A DNA stretch of 64,000 bases from Croceifilum oryzae. Its GTDB lineage: Bacteria > Bacillota > Bacilli > Thermoactinomycetales > Thermoactinomycetaceae. Made by a program: the position numbers and the translations under genes. The notes under the pieces are model-generated. The model worked only from the letters and a program-made list of their open reading frames with translations. It was not told the DNA's origin and did no database searches. How positions within the stretch are numbered: position 1 is the stretch's first letter; each line of letters starts with the position of its first letter. Location: positions 1 through 64,000 of the forward strand of contig NZ_JAUSUV010000008.1 of the NCBI RefSeq assembly GCF_030814315.1. Direction: 5' to 3'. Below are positions 18,768 through 28,557 of the stretch, piece after piece.

Positions 18768-20468
18768 TTATGGCGCATTGCCAATTCTCGTTACGGTTAA
18801 AAACGCATTTGTTTCATTAAGATTGGCACCTGATATCGTTTGAGTATTTCCTGCAGTATTTTGTACAGAGACTGTATTTCCAGCATTTAGAACCATAAGG
18901 TATTCTCCATATATTTCCACATTATTCGCTGCGGTAGCTGTAAATATATGAAACTCTCCCTGAGGAAGACGAACACCATTAATCGCTACAGTCCATTGGA
19001 GTAAACTAGTCGCACCTCGTGCTGTACTAACTGCAAAAGCGATATGATAGGTTCCCGGGACAGTGATTGTTATATTAGGTGCAGCATACGGTGTATTGGT
19101 TGTGCCAAAATTATCCGTGAATTGTACAAAAGCATTATTAGCAACTTGAATATTACCGCCAGTGACAACGACATATCGAACAGCGGTATTCACCTCTGAT
19201 CCCGTCGGTCCAGTAACAGTCCCTACCGCTCCTTGAGGTCCGGTAAATCCTTGCGGTCCTTGCGGGCCTTGAGGCCCTTGAGGTCCTTGCGGTCCTTGAG
19301 ACCCTAGGAGTCCTTGCGGTCCTTGAGGTCCTATAGACCCCTGAGGTCCGGTAAATCCTTGCGGTCCTTGCGGGCCTTGAGACCCTTGAGGTCCTTGCGG
19401 ACCTAGTGGTCCTTGAGGTCCGGTAAATCCTTGCGGTCCTTGCGGGCCTTGCGGGCCTAGTGGTCCTTGAGGTCCGGTAAATCCTTGAGGGCCTAGTGGT
19501 CCTTGAGGGCCTAGTGGTCCTTGAGGGCCTAGTGGTCCCTGTGGTCCTATTGGTCCCTGTGGTCCTATTGGTCCCTGTGGTCCTATTGGTCCCTGTGGTC
19601 CTATTGGTCCCTGTGGTCCTATTGGACCTTGTGGTCCTATTGGTCCCTGTGGGCCTAGGGGTCCCTGTGGTCCTAGCGGTCCCTGTGGGCCTAGGGGTCC
19701 CTGTGGGCCTATTGGTCCCTGTGGGCCTAGGGGTCCCTGTGGGCCTATTGGTCCCTGTGGGCCTAGGGGTCCCTGTGGTCCTAGCGGTCCCTGTGGTCCG
19801 GTAGATCCTTGAGGGCCTTCAAATCCTTGCGGTCCTATTGGTCCCGTCGGACCGTTATCACCTGGAGGAACTTCTATTCTTACATCGGCTGAACCAGGGG
19901 TTACATTGATCTCCAGTGTATTGGATAGAACATTGAGTAAATCTCCGAAATCGAGTGGAGCAGTTCCGTCTGCTCCTGTATTCCCTTCAACCACAAATAA
20001 GAAATCACCTGTAGCAAAAGTTCCTGTCGGTCCTACTGGTCCTTCAAGTCCCGTACCTCCTTGAGGACCAGTGGCGCCTATCGACCCTTGAGGACCCTCG
20101 TTTCCTGGAGGTCCTCCAGATGGTCCTGTGGTCCCAAACGTTCCTTGAGGTCCCGTTGGTCCTCTCGCAACGTCTGCACCTAGCACATTTACTAATTTCT
20201 CGTTTAAAATCCATTCTTTCTTTCCGATTACATTAATCGTATCACGAACGCTGTTGTTAATAAGAAGTAGGTCACTAAGAGTGGGTTGAATGCCAGATGA
20301 CACGCCAGGGAGAGTCCCCAGAACGTATTGGATTTTTTCGCCCTCGGCGTTAATGATATGGCTAAGTCCTAACTCTTCTAACGCAATCGATGACAGTAAT
20401 AGATTCACTGCATCGTCTCTCGCAACAGTAATAGTAGGTGATATATTAGGGATATTTGCTTGAGACAT
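18768..20468 (-). CDS. collagen-like exosporium-type protein (GPLGPQGPI stalk)
   Basis: 566 residues, start after AAAGGAGGTATAGC. N-domain [19 protein letters not shown] (1-100), short Gly-X-Y, the insert [21 protein letters not shown], then about 200 residues of highly regular [12 protein letters not shown] triplets, and a head ([18 protein letters not shown] ... [11 protein letters not shown]). The head is closely similar to those of its two neighbours (shared [11 protein letters not shown], AINGxR, QGEFH, GANxxETNAFL). A proline-rich stalk predicts a stable triple helix. Middle gene of the three-gene array; it probably shares the transcript starting upstream of 22182. Confidence 0.87.
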   Translation of the reverse strand: MSQANIPNISPTITVARDDAVNLLLSSIALEELGLSHIINAEGEKIQYVLGTLPGVSSGIQPTLSDLLLINNSVRDTINVIGKKEWILNEKLVNVLGADVARGPTGPQGTFGTTGPSGGPPGNEGPQGSIGATGPQGGTGLEGPVGPTGTFATGDFLFVVEGNTGADGTAPLDFGDLLNVLSNTLEINVTPGSADVRIEVPPGDNGPTGPIGPQGFEGPQGSTGPQGPLGPQGPLGPQGPIGPQGPLGPQGPIGPQGPLGPQGPLGPQGPLGPQGPIGPQGPIGPQGPIGPQGPIGPQGPIGPQGPIGPQGPLGPQGPLGPQGPLGPQGFTGPQGPLGPQGPQGPQGFTGPQGPLGPQGPQGSQGPQGPQGFTGPQGSIGPQGPQGLLGSQGPQGPQGPQGPQGPQGFTGPQGAVGTVTGPTGSEVNTAVRYVVVTGGNIQVANNAFVQFTDNFGTTNTPYAAPNITITVPGTYHIAFAVSTARGATSLLQWTVAINGVRLPQGEFHIFTATAANNVEIYGEYLMVLNAGNTVSVQNTAGNTQTISGANLNETNAFLTVTRIGNAP

Positions 20469-20493
20469 GCTATACCTCCTTTCAAATGATCTA

Positions 20494-22182
20494 TTATCCT
20501 CCGAGTCTCATTACACTTAAAAAGGCATTTGTTTCACTCCCATTTGCACCTGATATGGTTTGAGAGTTTCCTGAAGTATTTTGTACAGAAACTGTCTGCC
20601 CAGCAGTCATAGCCCTAACGTACTCTCCGTATACTTGAAGATTTCCGGAGCCGTCGGTTGTTTGTATATGAAATTCTCCCTGAGGAATACGAGTACTATT
20701 AATAGCTACAGTCCATTGGATTGGATTGGTCACGTTCGCCGCTGTAGTAACTTGAAAAGCGATTTTATATATTCCCGGGACATTAATGGTTATATTAGGT
20801 GCAGCATATGGCGTATTAGCTGAACCGAAATTATTTGCAAATTGTACAAAAGCATTATTAGCGACTGAAACAGCAGCTTGACGAACAACAACATATCGAT
20901 AAGCAGTCGCAACTGGTGGTCCGGTCGGTCCGGTCGGTCCTGAGAATCCTTGCGGTCCTTGAAATCCTTGCGGTCCTATAAATCCTTGCGGTCCTAGGAA
21001 TCCTTGCGGTCCTTGAAATCCTAGTGGTCCCGTAAATCCTTGGAATCCCGTAAATCCTTGCGGTCCCGTAAACCCTTGCGGGCCTATAAATCCTAGCGGT
21101 CCCGTAAATCCTTGCGGTCCCGTAAATCCTTGCGGTCCCGTAAATCCTTGCGGTCCCGTGTCCCCTTGGGGTCCCGTAAATCCTTGCGGTCCCGTAAATC
21201 CTTGCGGTCCTGTAAATCCTTGCGGTCCTGTAAATCCTTGCGGTCCTGTAAATCCTTGCGGTCCTGTAAATCCTTGCGGTCCCGTAAATCCTTGGGGTCC
21301 CGTAAATCCTTGAGGTCCTGTAAATCCTTGAGGTCCTGTTTCCCCTTGAGGTCCTGTAAATCCTTGCGGTCCCGTAAATCCTTGAGGTCCCGTAAATCCT
21401 TGCGGTCCCGTAAATCCTTGCGGTCCCGTAAATCCTTGGGGTCCCGTAAACCCTTGAGGTCCCGTAAATCCTTGCGGTCCTGTAAATCCTTGCGGTCCCG
21501 TAAATCCTTGAGGTCCCGTAAATCCTTGGGGTCCCGTAAACCCTTGAGGTCCTAGATCTCCCGTCGGTCCGTGTTCACCTGTAGGAAGCTCTAGCCTTAC
21601 ATTGGCAGAACCAGGTGTTACCGAGATTACCAGCGTATCGGATAGAAAGTTTAGGTTATCTCCGTAATTGACTGGAACACTTCCATCTGCACCTGAATTT
21701 CCTTGAACTTGGAATAAGAATCCACCTGTAGCAAAAGCGCCTGTCTCGCCTGTAGCTCCTTGAGGTCCTTGAAATCCTTGAGGTCCTAGTGGTCCTTCAG
21801 GTCCTGTGGGTCCCGTAGGTCCTGTAGGCCCCACTAGTCCTGTGGGTCCCGTAGGTCCCTCAAATCCCGTTGGTCCTCTCAAAACGTCTGTGGCTAACAC
21901 ATTTACTAACTTCTCGTTTAAAGTCCATTCTTTTTTTCCGATGACATTAATCGTGTCACGAACACTTTCATTGATCCTGAGTAGGTCGGTAATCGTGGCT
22001 TGAAAGGTGGTTGACACTCCAGGGAGAGTTCCGAGAACGTATTGGAGCTTTTCTCCCTCGGCGTTAATAATATGACTTAGACCTAGCTCTTCTAACGCAA
22101 TCGATGATAGTAGCAAATTCACTGCATCGTCTAGCGTAACGGAAATATTAGGTGAAATATTAGGGATATTAGCTTGAGACAT
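20494..22182 (-). CDS. collagen-like exosporium-type protein (GFTGPQ stalk)
   Basis: 562 residues, start after GGAAGGAGGTATAAC. N-domain [19 protein letters not shown], short collagen segment, insert [21 protein letters not shown], then some 28 nearly uninterrupted GFTGPQ hexapeptides with occasional GDT, GET and GFI units, and the same type of head ([18 protein letters not shown] ... FLSVMRLGG). Phe in every second triplet gives the filament a regularly spaced hydrophobic face, which is not seen in the other stalks. First gene of the array, with a CATACCAAT promoter motif upstream. The 18-bp DNA period makes the gene prone to length change. Confidence 0.88.
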   Translation of the reverse strand: MSQANIPNISPNISVTLDDAVNLLLSSIALEELGLSHIINAEGEKLQYVLGTLPGVSTTFQATITDLLRINESVRDTINVIGKKEWTLNEKLVNVLATDVLRGPTGFEGPTGPTGLVGPTGPTGPTGPEGPLGPQGFQGPQGATGETGAFATGGFLFQVQGNSGADGSVPVNYGDNLNFLSDTLVISVTPGSANVRLELPTGEHGPTGDLGPQGFTGPQGFTGPQGFTGPQGFTGPQGFTGPQGFTGPQGFTGPQGFTGPQGFTGPQGFTGPQGFTGPQGETGPQGFTGPQGFTGPQGFTGPQGFTGPQGFTGPQGFTGPQGFTGPQGFTGPQGFTGPQGDTGPQGFTGPQGFTGPQGFTGPLGFIGPQGFTGPQGFTGFQGFTGPLGFQGPQGFLGPQGFIGPQGFQGPQGFSGPTGPTGPPVATAYRYVVVRQAAVSVANNAFVQFANNFGSANTPYAAPNITINVPGIYKIAFQVTTAANVTNPIQWTVAINSTRIPQGEFHIQTTDGSGNLQVYGEYVRAMTAGQTVSVQNTSGNSQTISGANGSETNAFLSVMRLGG

Positions 22183-22211
22183 GTTATACCTCCTTCCAAA
22201 TGATTCCTAAT

Positions 22212-22220
22212 ATTGGTATG
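22212..22220 (-). promoter_or_regulatory. candidate mother-cell sigma -10 element
   Basis: CATACCAAT on the minus strand, about 30 bases before the first gene of the collagen array, at the same distance and with nearly the same sequence as the elements at 995 and 2776. No clear -35 element. Confidence 0.35.
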
Positions 22221-22346
22221 CTTGACTACTATCATCTGAACTAATGCATTTATCCCAAATTTCATAGTTAGAATTACATTTAGGTGATTTTCTCTATTTA
22301 ACCTAAGAAAGAGCCCTTTAAAAGAACTCATTTCTAGTTTGTTAAA

Positions 22347-22398
22347 ATTAAAACGGTAGGCAACGTCATCCTTCATGACATCGTCTACCGTTTTAATT
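22347..22398. terminator. long perfect inverted repeat
   Basis: AATTAAAACGGTAG pairs with CTACCGTTTTAATT over 14 bases, and inside it GTCAT/ATGAC forms a second stem with loop CCTTC. Both strands end in T-rich tails. It sits between the divergent collagen array and pbpG, about 150 bases before pbpG. It may stop antisense transcription, or be a relic of whatever introduced the array. The rest of the 22183-22549 gap shows only the promoter element and a partial copy of the terminator at 16961. Confidence 0.6.
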
Positions 22399-22549
22399 CT
22401 TACTATCTAGACTCATGATTCATCTCAAATTCCATAGATAATGGCTCTTTGGAATCAAAATAGGTATATTCTCCCTGTTACTTCCGCATAATACTCTCGC
22501 CGACATATGTACTCTAGGACATTGGTAGCGAGAGGGAGCGACAACTAGA

Positions 22550-24571
22550 ATGGGAATCCAGGTAGAATCACCGCTTGAACAAACAAAAGTCTACAAATGG
22601 TATAAACGAAGCGCCCACTGGATAAAACGCGTATTCATCGGATTCGCGATTCTTTGTGTTGTTTTGTTCCTGTTTCTTTTATATCTACGCTCACAGCCCC
22701 TACCTCCCCCTGACATCTCAGCTACTACTTTCTTATATGATGATCAGGGAAATGTACTAGATCAGATGGATGCGGGAGAGCACCGCGAGAAAATATCGCT
22801 GGAACAAATCCCGAAGTATCTCGTGGATGCCACGTTAACAGCGGAAGATCGTGATTTTTTTGAGCACCACGGATTTTCCTTTCGCGGCATTACTCGTGCC
22901 CTTCTCGTAAATCTAAAGCAATTCCGCGTCGTTCAGGGAGCCAGCACTATCACACAACAATTAGCGAGAAATCTCTATCTCTCTCATGACCGGACTTGGT
23001 CCCGCAAGGCGAAGGAAGCGATGCTGACGACACAGCTTGAACTCCATTTTAATAAGAAAGAATTATTGGAGATGTACTTTAATGAAATCTATTATGGAAA
23101 CGGTGCGTACGGGATTCAACGAGCGGCCCAGGAGTATTTCCGCAAGGATGCCAAAGACCTGAATCTAGCCGAATGCACCTTTTTAGCCGGTATTCCACGA
23201 GGACCATCGGTCTATTCACCGTATCAACATTTTCAGCGAGCCAAAGAGCGCCAACGGTCGATTATCGAGCAAATGTCCGGGATGAAGCTGATTACGAAGC
23301 AACAAGCGAAGGAAGCTTCGCAGTATACACTGGCTCTACAACCTCCGCTACCTAGCCAAAAGAGTAAAGCAAGCTATTTTCGGGATTATGTCATTCAGAC
23401 GGCCGTAAACCAATTAGGTTTTGATGAGGAATTAGTGAGGCATGGTGGTTTGCGCATCTATACAACACTTAATAAGCAGATGCAGAAACAAGCAGAGGAA
23501 TCCCTAGTGAGTCAGGTGGAACGAGTCCCTAACTTGCAAGGAGCACTCCTTTCTGTGGATGCACATACGGGAGCCATTAAAGCGATGGTGGGCGGGAAGA
23601 GTTATCAAGAATCACAATTTAACCGTGTGTTTGCCCGAAGACAACCCGGTTCTTCTTTTAAGCCGATCGTCTATTTAACCGCGCTAGAGAAAGGGATTCC
23701 CCCTACGCAGAAAGTGGTAAGTGCTCCTACTGCATTTACATACAATGGAGACACGTATACACCGGGTAATTTTCAAGATACCTATGCCCAGCGTCCGATC
23801 ACGATGCGGGAAGCGATTGCTAAATCGGATAATATCTATGCGGTAACCACTCAGTTTCAGGTGGGAATCGATCAAGAGATCGAGACAGCACGAAAACTAG
23901 GCATCCAAAGCTCGCTGAATGCAACGCCTTCGTTAGCACTCGGAAGCTATGAAGTGACTCCGTATGAGATGACAGAAGCGTATACCACAATCGCGAGTAA
24001 CGGTGATCATAAGCCTCTTACGGGTATCTCTAAAATCGTGGATTCGTTTGGACACGTTCTCTATCAAAATCAGCCTGAATCCAAGCAAGTATTTTCGCCT
24101 AGCTCTACCTATGTGCTTACTTCCCTGATGCGCAGCGTATTTGACACAGGTGGGACCGGTCATCGCGTGCAGCAAATGTTTGCTCATCCTGCCGCTGGGA
24201 AAACAGGTACCACGGACTGGGACGGCTGGTTAGTCGGGTATACACCTGATTTAGTGACCACTGTATGGGTCGGATTTGATCAAAACCAAAAGTTAAATCA
24301 TAATCAAGCCAAAATCTCACAACATGTATGGGGACGCTTTATGGGTCTAGCGACTCTCGGGAAGCCGAGTAAAATCTTTGCTGTTCCAAGTGGCGTAAAA
24401 GCAGTATACATCGATGATGAGTCCGGAAAGTTAGCTCACCCGGACCAAAAAAATGCACGGCTTGAGTACTTCATGGCCGGCACGGAACCAACCGAGTACA
24501 CGCAAGCACCAGAGAGCACGAATCCAGAGCCGTCTCTATGGGATCGTATTAAGAAATGGTGGTCTAATTAA
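22550..24571 (+). CDS. pbpG: class A penicillin-binding protein, PbpG-like
   Basis: 673 residues. One membrane segment (about 30-50) anchors it, and the catalytic parts lie outside the cytoplasm. The glycosyltransferase GT51 domain follows, with EDRDFFEHHG (catalytic Glu near residue 98), QGASTITQQLARNL and the RKAKEA / LEMYFNEIYYGNGAYG blocks. The transpeptidase domain carries SSFK (active Ser), SDN and KTGTT. It polymerises and cross-links peptidoglycan. Neighbours ywhD and speE-speB are those of B. subtilis pbpG, a forespore-expressed class A PBP, so a sporulation role is likely; the symbol rests on this synteny. Length is close to the B. subtilis protein. A strong terminator follows. Confidence 0.88.
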   Translation: MGIQVESPLEQTKVYKWYKRSAHWIKRVFIGFAILCVVLFLFLLYLRSQPLPPPDISATTFLYDDQGNVLDQMDAGEHREKISLEQIPKYLVDATLTAEDRDFFEHHGFSFRGITRALLVNLKQFRVVQGASTITQQLARNLYLSHDRTWSRKAKEAMLTTQLELHFNKKELLEMYFNEIYYGNGAYGIQRAAQEYFRKDAKDLNLAECTFLAGIPRGPSVYSPYQHFQRAKERQRSIIEQMSGMKLITKQQAKEASQYTLALQPPLPSQKSKASYFRDYVIQTAVNQLGFDEELVRHGGLRIYTTLNKQMQKQAEESLVSQVERVPNLQGALLSVDAHTGAIKAMVGGKSYQESQFNRVFARRQPGSSFKPIVYLTALEKGIPPTQKVVSAPTAFTYNGDTYTPGNFQDTYAQRPITMREAIAKSDNIYAVTTQFQVGIDQEIETARKLGIQSSLNATPSLALGSYEVTPYEMTEAYTTIASNGDHKPLTGISKIVDSFGHVLYQNQPESKQVFSPSSTYVLTSLMRSVFDTGGTGHRVQQMFAHPAAGKTGTTDWDGWLVGYTPDLVTTVWVGFDQNQKLNHNQAKISQHVWGRFMGLATLGKPSKIFAVPSGVKAVYIDDESGKLAHPDQKNARLEYFMAGTEPTEYTQAPESTNPEPSLWDRIKKWWSN

Positions 24572-24580
24572 AAAAAGACA

Positions 24581-24625
24581 CAAAAAAAGCGAATCCGTTT
24601 TTTGTAACGGGGTCCGCTTTTTTTG
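24581..24625 (+). terminator. bidirectional terminator between pbpG and ywhD
   Basis: AAAAAAAGCG..TCCGTT pairs with AACGGGGTCCGCTTTTTTT. It serves the convergent genes on both sides. Confidence 0.85.
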
Positions 24626-24715
24626 TGTCCTAGCAAATGGTTCCGAAAACCATATTAAGTTTACTCTCTGAAGAATAGCTTGCGCAATATGTCACAAAAA
24701 AATGTCACATTCCGT

Positions 24716-25219
24716 TCACGAATTCGAAAGTGCATCTTTTAATTCGTCTGAGCTATTTTCCCACATCTCTTGATCATGATCGATAAATAGCGCTTTTAAT
24801 GCTTCTTTCTCCACTTCACCTAATTCGCTTACCTTAATCCGGCGCTTTAAGGCATCATCCATTCGATTTACGTGGAAGGCGAGATTTTTCCAGCCTTTGC
24901 GAGTCTCATGGTTAATCACCATCGGGCAAGCTGTGACTCCTGCATAAAAGGTCCCATGCTCGTTTTGATCAATCGCAACCCAGACTACATAATAGGTCTT
25001 TCCCTCTGAAACTTCTGTTTCGTCAGCCGTAAACTTAATACCACGCTCAATCTTGCTCTTCGCATGAATAAGACCTAGATCAATTTTCGCTGTATCATGA
25101 TCGATCAACACAGAAGACATGTTGCTTAGATTCAACGTACCTGTGTAATAGTCGCCATGCGTCGTCGCTTTGCGATTACTTAATATGTTAAATTGGTTCT
25201 TTGGTTTTTGATCCACCAT
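24716..25219 (-). CDS. ywhD: YwhD family protein
   Basis: 167 residues, no signal or membrane segment. I recognise it as YwhD from FNILSNRKATTHGDY near the N-terminus, the GTLNLSNMSSVLIDH block and HAKSKIERGIKF, together with its place beside pbpG and speE-speB. The biochemical function of YwhD is not established. The start ATG lies after GAGGTTGATGG. It converges on pbpG across a shared terminator, whereas the upstream side faces the gene for a sensor kinase on the same strand. Confidence 0.85.
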   Translation of the reverse strand: MVDQKPKNQFNILSNRKATTHGDYYTGTLNLSNMSSVLIDHDTAKIDLGLIHAKSKIERGIKFTADETEVSEGKTYYVVWVAIDQNEHGTFYAGVTACPMVINHETRKGWKNLAFHVNRMDDALKRRIKVSELGEVEKEALKALFIDHDQEMWENSSDELKDALSNS

Positions 25220-25301
25220 CCATCAACCTCGCTTTATCATCTCGACACTATATTATCATTCCATTATAGAAAATAGTTATCGTTCAAACAATAACTTGCT
25301 C

Positions 25302-26666
25302 TTATTCACTAATCGATGCACAATCTTCTTCCACCTGAGCTGTTTCTTGTTTCAGTGGTAGCGATAGGTGAAATGTAGTCCCTTTCCCCATGCGGCTCTC
25401 CACTCGCATACAGCCTCCATGATCTTGAATGATTCGATGGCAGATCGCTAGACCCATCCCTGTTCCTTCATCCTTCGTCGTAAAAAAGGGTTCATATATT
25501 CTCGATATAAACTCTGGCTTAATCCCTGCACCTGTGTCTTGAATCTCAATCGATAAACGCTTATTTTTCACATACCACTTGAGATCCACTCGTCCTCTTT
25601 GTACTAGCGCATCTAAACCGTTTTGAATTAAATTGATGAGAACTTGCTTTAATTTCTCCGGGTCCGCCTCGATATAAATCGGGGTTTTCGGTGCTTCCAT
25701 AACGAGTTCATGCCCCATTAGCATCACTTTGGGCTTGAGGAGGGAGCAAATATCTGAGATTAGCTGGTCCATATGGAAGTTTTGAAAGCGGGTAGGTCTG
25801 GATTCGCTTAGATTTAGAAATTGAGTCAGGAGATCGTTGATTCGGTCGATTTCTGGGAGGATGATCGATTCCCATTTCTTTACTTCGGTGGATTCGGCCG
25901 CGGATATCTGCACAAAGCCACGGATGGAGGTAAGTGGATTTCGAATCTCATGGGCTAAGCCAGCCGCTAACTGCCCCACTGCTGACAATTTCTCCATATG
26001 TCTCCGTTTCTCTTCTTCTTTATCCCGCATTCGTCTCTGCTCAATCGATAATCGCTTTTCTGCTAATCGAATCAGTTCACTCGCATTCGCTGATTCTGCT
26101 GGATAGGATGCGGTTCCTATGCAGTATTCGATATTCACTCGCTCGGTACAAACTTGGCCCATCACTTTATCGATAATCTCCACGCATCGTCGTAGATAAT
26201 GATGATCCCCTGTCAAACCGATCGCAAACTGATCCCCATCATATCTGGCAATGTGTACACTTGTAGGCAATTGACTTTGAAACTGCCCCGCAACTTCGAT
26301 CAAAATCTGATCTCCAAATTCCACACCCTCTCGTAAGTTCACTTGTTTAAAGTCAGCTAGATCGATACTTACTACATGGTAACTTTGTAGCGGTGACATT
26401 CTCTCCAAGCTACGAACCACCGCATCCTGAAACCCGCCCAGATTATAGAGTCCGGTTAGATAATCCCTGCGATATATCTCTTCAATCTCATCATTCATCT
26501 CTTGAATCTCAAGCTGAGAGGCGGTGAGCTGTTCGGCTATTTCGTTATTTTTTCGCCGTAGCTTCTTATTTTTATTATGTAGATAATAATAAATGAATAT
26601 CGCGATGAAGCATCCCCAGAGAAGGGGTTCTAGTGAGATCGTTTCGTCCAATAAGCTATCTGTCAT
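25302..26666 (-). CDS. sensor histidine kinase with N-terminal degenerate GGDEF domain
   Basis: 454 residues. A single membrane segment (about 14-30), a short coiled coil, then a GGDEF-type domain (about 65-200) recognised by RRDYLTGLYNLGGF and SIDLADFKQVN. Its active-site loop reads RYDGDQFAI instead of GGDEF, so cyclase activity is doubtful. The kinase core follows: H-box GLAHEIRNPLTSIRGF (His near 237), N-box LINLIQNGLDAL, G1 DTGAGI, and G2 TGMGLAICHRII. The H-box is like that of the sporulation kinases that phosphorylate Spo0F. No response regulator is adjacent, so it is an orphan. Possibly GTP or a cyclic dinucleotide is sensed by the GGDEF-like part; this is inference. Confidence 0.85.
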   Translation of the reverse strand: MTDSLLDETISLEPLLWGCFIAIFIYYYLHNKNKKLRRKNNEIAEQLTASQLEIQEMNDEIEEIYRRDYLTGLYNLGGFQDAVVRSLERMSPLQSYHVVSIDLADFKQVNLREGVEFGDQILIEVAGQFQSQLPTSVHIARYDGDQFAIGLTGDHHYLRRCVEIIDKVMGQVCTERVNIEYCIGTASYPAESANASELIRLAEKRLSIEQRRMRDKEEEKRRHMEKLSAVGQLAAGLAHEIRNPLTSIRGFVQISAAESTEVKKWESIILPEIDRINDLLTQFLNLSESRPTRFQNFHMDQLISDICSLLKPKVMLMGHELVMEAPKTPIYIEADPEKLKQVLINLIQNGLDALVQRGRVDLKWYVKNKRLSIEIQDTGAGIKPEFISRIYEPFFTTKDEGTGMGLAICHRIIQDHGGCMRVESRMGKGTTFHLSLPLKQETAQVEEDCASISE

Positions 26667-26741
26667 GGTTGCGCGCTCCTTTATGTTAGAAGAGAAAGTA
26701 TGAGGTACGTTAGATTAGAAATCATTTCACCACAAAAACAA

Positions 26742-26778
26742 AAAACCCTGCTCGACGAGTCAGTCAGATCAGGGAATT
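26742..26778 (-). terminator. terminator of the gene at 26812
   Basis: CCCTG/CAGGG stem with a T-rich tail (GTTTTTTGTTTTTG) on the minus strand. Confidence 0.6.
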
Positions 26779-26811
26779 TAGAAAAGATCATATAAAGTTT
26801 GCATGCACGGG

Positions 26812-27426
26812 CTAACCGAGATAATTGACTAGATGGTTATATCCCTTTACAGGACCTTGGTCTTTCTTTTGCTCTCCTTCAGCGGGTTGCATGATTGCCT
26901 TGTCCCACATTTGGTAGCCGTCTTCCACTCCTGCTGGCATTTGCTCTCGTTTGATCATCGTTACCTTTTGTGGATCTTCTACATACCCGTAACCTGCTGG
27001 TACAGCTTGTCCTTGCATCATAGCATGTTGTTGCTGTGGGTCGTTATATACTTGACCGAAGGGGCGGGAGCTAAAAACAGGTTGCTCGTTCAACAAAGTG
27101 TGAAGAACCGTTTCTTTCAGGATATTTTTGATCTCTTCACTACGGTAACCACTTTCTAAATTCTTAATCCACTGATATACCGGACCATCTTCTGGAGTAA
27201 AGGTAACGTTACGTTGAGTTGGAACATAGTCGCTTCTCGACTGGATCTGCTCTTTCAACATTCTACCATCGCAAATCGATTGCAACGGAAAATAATTGTT
27301 TCGCAGATATGATTGGATACAGTACTTAACTAGCATAGGAAACTGGCCCTTTGGAAGAATTTCATACCAGTAACGCACAAGACGATCTTTTTTACCTAAA
27401 TATACACCAACTGTAATTGATGACAT
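26812..27426 (-). CDS. unknown protein with possible ribbon-helix-helix modules
   Basis: 204 residues, cytoplasmic. I do not recognise the family. Two stretches look alike: ITVGVYLGKKDRLVRYWYEI...VKYCIQSYL (about 3-42) and NVTFTPEDGPVYQWIKNL followed by GYRSEEIKNILKETVL (about 73-110). Both have a strand followed by two helices with a Gly turn, the pattern of ParR/CopG-type ribbon-helix-helix DNA-binding proteins. The C-terminal 80 residues are Gln/Pro/Met-rich and probably disordered. It is divergent from walR across 400 bases. If DNA-binding, it might control its own or the wal promoter; this is speculation. Confidence 0.5.
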   Translation of the reverse strand: MSSITVGVYLGKKDRLVRYWYEILPKGQFPMLVKYCIQSYLRNNYFPLQSICDGRMLKEQIQSRSDYVPTQRNVTFTPEDGPVYQWIKNLESGYRSEEIKNILKETVLHTLLNEQPVFSSRPFGQVYNDPQQQHAMMQGQAVPAGYGYVEDPQKVTMIKREQMPAGVEDGYQMWDKAIMQPAEGEQKKDQGPVKGYNHLVNYLG

Positions 27427-27831
27427 AATTTTAGCACCTCTCTAAATGGCATTAAAAAATTTTAAATTACTTGAATTAATAATAATGGTAGCAGTATCCA
27501 GTTAGATAAGTCAACAGGATACTTTGTCGAATCAGCTCGTATATTTGCGAAACTCAAAAAAAAATTCATTTACCGAGGTAATTTTCTTATCAGTTAACAA
27601 AGTAGTCGCCAATTATATCCCATAACTGGTAAAATAATATAATATTAGTTTGTGAGATCGGAACCTCTTTCATCTTCATAGAAACTTACGTGTCTTCCAA
27701 TTCTTGCATATAGATCTGAGTTGATTTTGTGAATTTCTGATCATATTTGAAAGAATATTGTTTCTCCAAAACGAGTATGCGAAAATAATCCTATTCATAG
27801 ATCGTTTGAACGAGCTAAGGGAGCTGAATCA
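27427..27831. other. divergent intergenic region upstream of walR
   Basis: AT-rich, no gene. A TATAAT-like hexamer near 27640 on the plus strand is a possible -10, without a good -35. The promoter of the wal operon must be here. I see no clear WalR-type TGTWAH direct repeat. Confidence 0.4.
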
Positions 27832-28557
27832 ATGAGTGCCAAGATTTTAGTAGTAGAAGACGAAAAACCGATTGCAGATATTTTAAAATTTAACCTTGAA
27901 AAAGAAGGATTTGAAGTAGAGTGTGTGCATGATGGATTAGATGCGATCTCGAAAGCAATCCAAACACCACCTGACCTCATGCTTCTAGACCTTATGCTAC
28001 CTGGAGCGGACGGGATTGAAGTATGTAGGCAAATTCGCCAGCATTATCAATTTCCGATCATCATGCTAACGGCAAAAGACTCCGAGATTGATAAGGTCCT
28101 CGGGCTTGAGATCGGTGCGGATGACTATGTAACCAAGCCGTTTAGCAACCGAGAACTCCTAGCCAGAATTAAAGCAAATTTACGCCGCAATGTTTCTTCT
28201 TCCACTGGCTCCCATAAGATCATCGACCCTAAAGCGGTACAGGGGATTCAAATCGGCGAACTTCTCATCGATGCAAACACCTTCGTAGTAAAGAAGTCAA
28301 CGAAGACAATCGATCTGACTCACCGGGAGTTTGAGTTATTGTTATTCCTGTCTAAGCATGTGAATCAAGTTCTGACTCGAGAACACCTCCTTCAGTCTGT
28401 CTGGGGATATGATTATTTCGGGGATGTACGGACGGTGGATGTTACGATCCGCAGGCTCCGTGAGAAAATCGAAGATGATCCCGGTGCACCTAAGTATATC
28501 ATCACAAGGCGTGGTATTGGCTATACGTTGCGAGATCAGGACTCAAGCGGTAGATGA
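27832..28557 (+). CDS. walR: response regulator WalR
   Basis: 241 residues, start after AAGGGAGCTGAATCA. Receiver domain 1-120 with the acidic pocket EDE, phospho-acceptor Asp in [11 protein letters not shown] (about 53) and Lys in VTKPF. The OmpR-type winged helix follows ([43 protein letters not shown]). This is the essential regulator of cell-wall metabolism in low-GC Gram-positives, controlling autolysin genes. First gene of walR-walK-walH-walI-walJ; walK starts four bases before its stop. The gene order and the typical next genes make the identity secure. Confidence 0.97.
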   Translation: MSAKILVVEDEKPIADILKFNLEKEGFEVECVHDGLDAISKAIQTPPDLMLLDLMLPGADGIEVCRQIRQHYQFPIIMLTAKDSEIDKVLGLEIGADDYVTKPFSNRELLARIKANLRRNVSSSTGSHKIIDPKAVQGIQIGELLIDANTFVVKKSTKTIDLTHREFELLLFLSKHVNQVLTREHLLQSVWGYDYFGDVRTVDVTIRRLREKIEDDPGAPKYIITRRGIGYTLRDQDSSGR

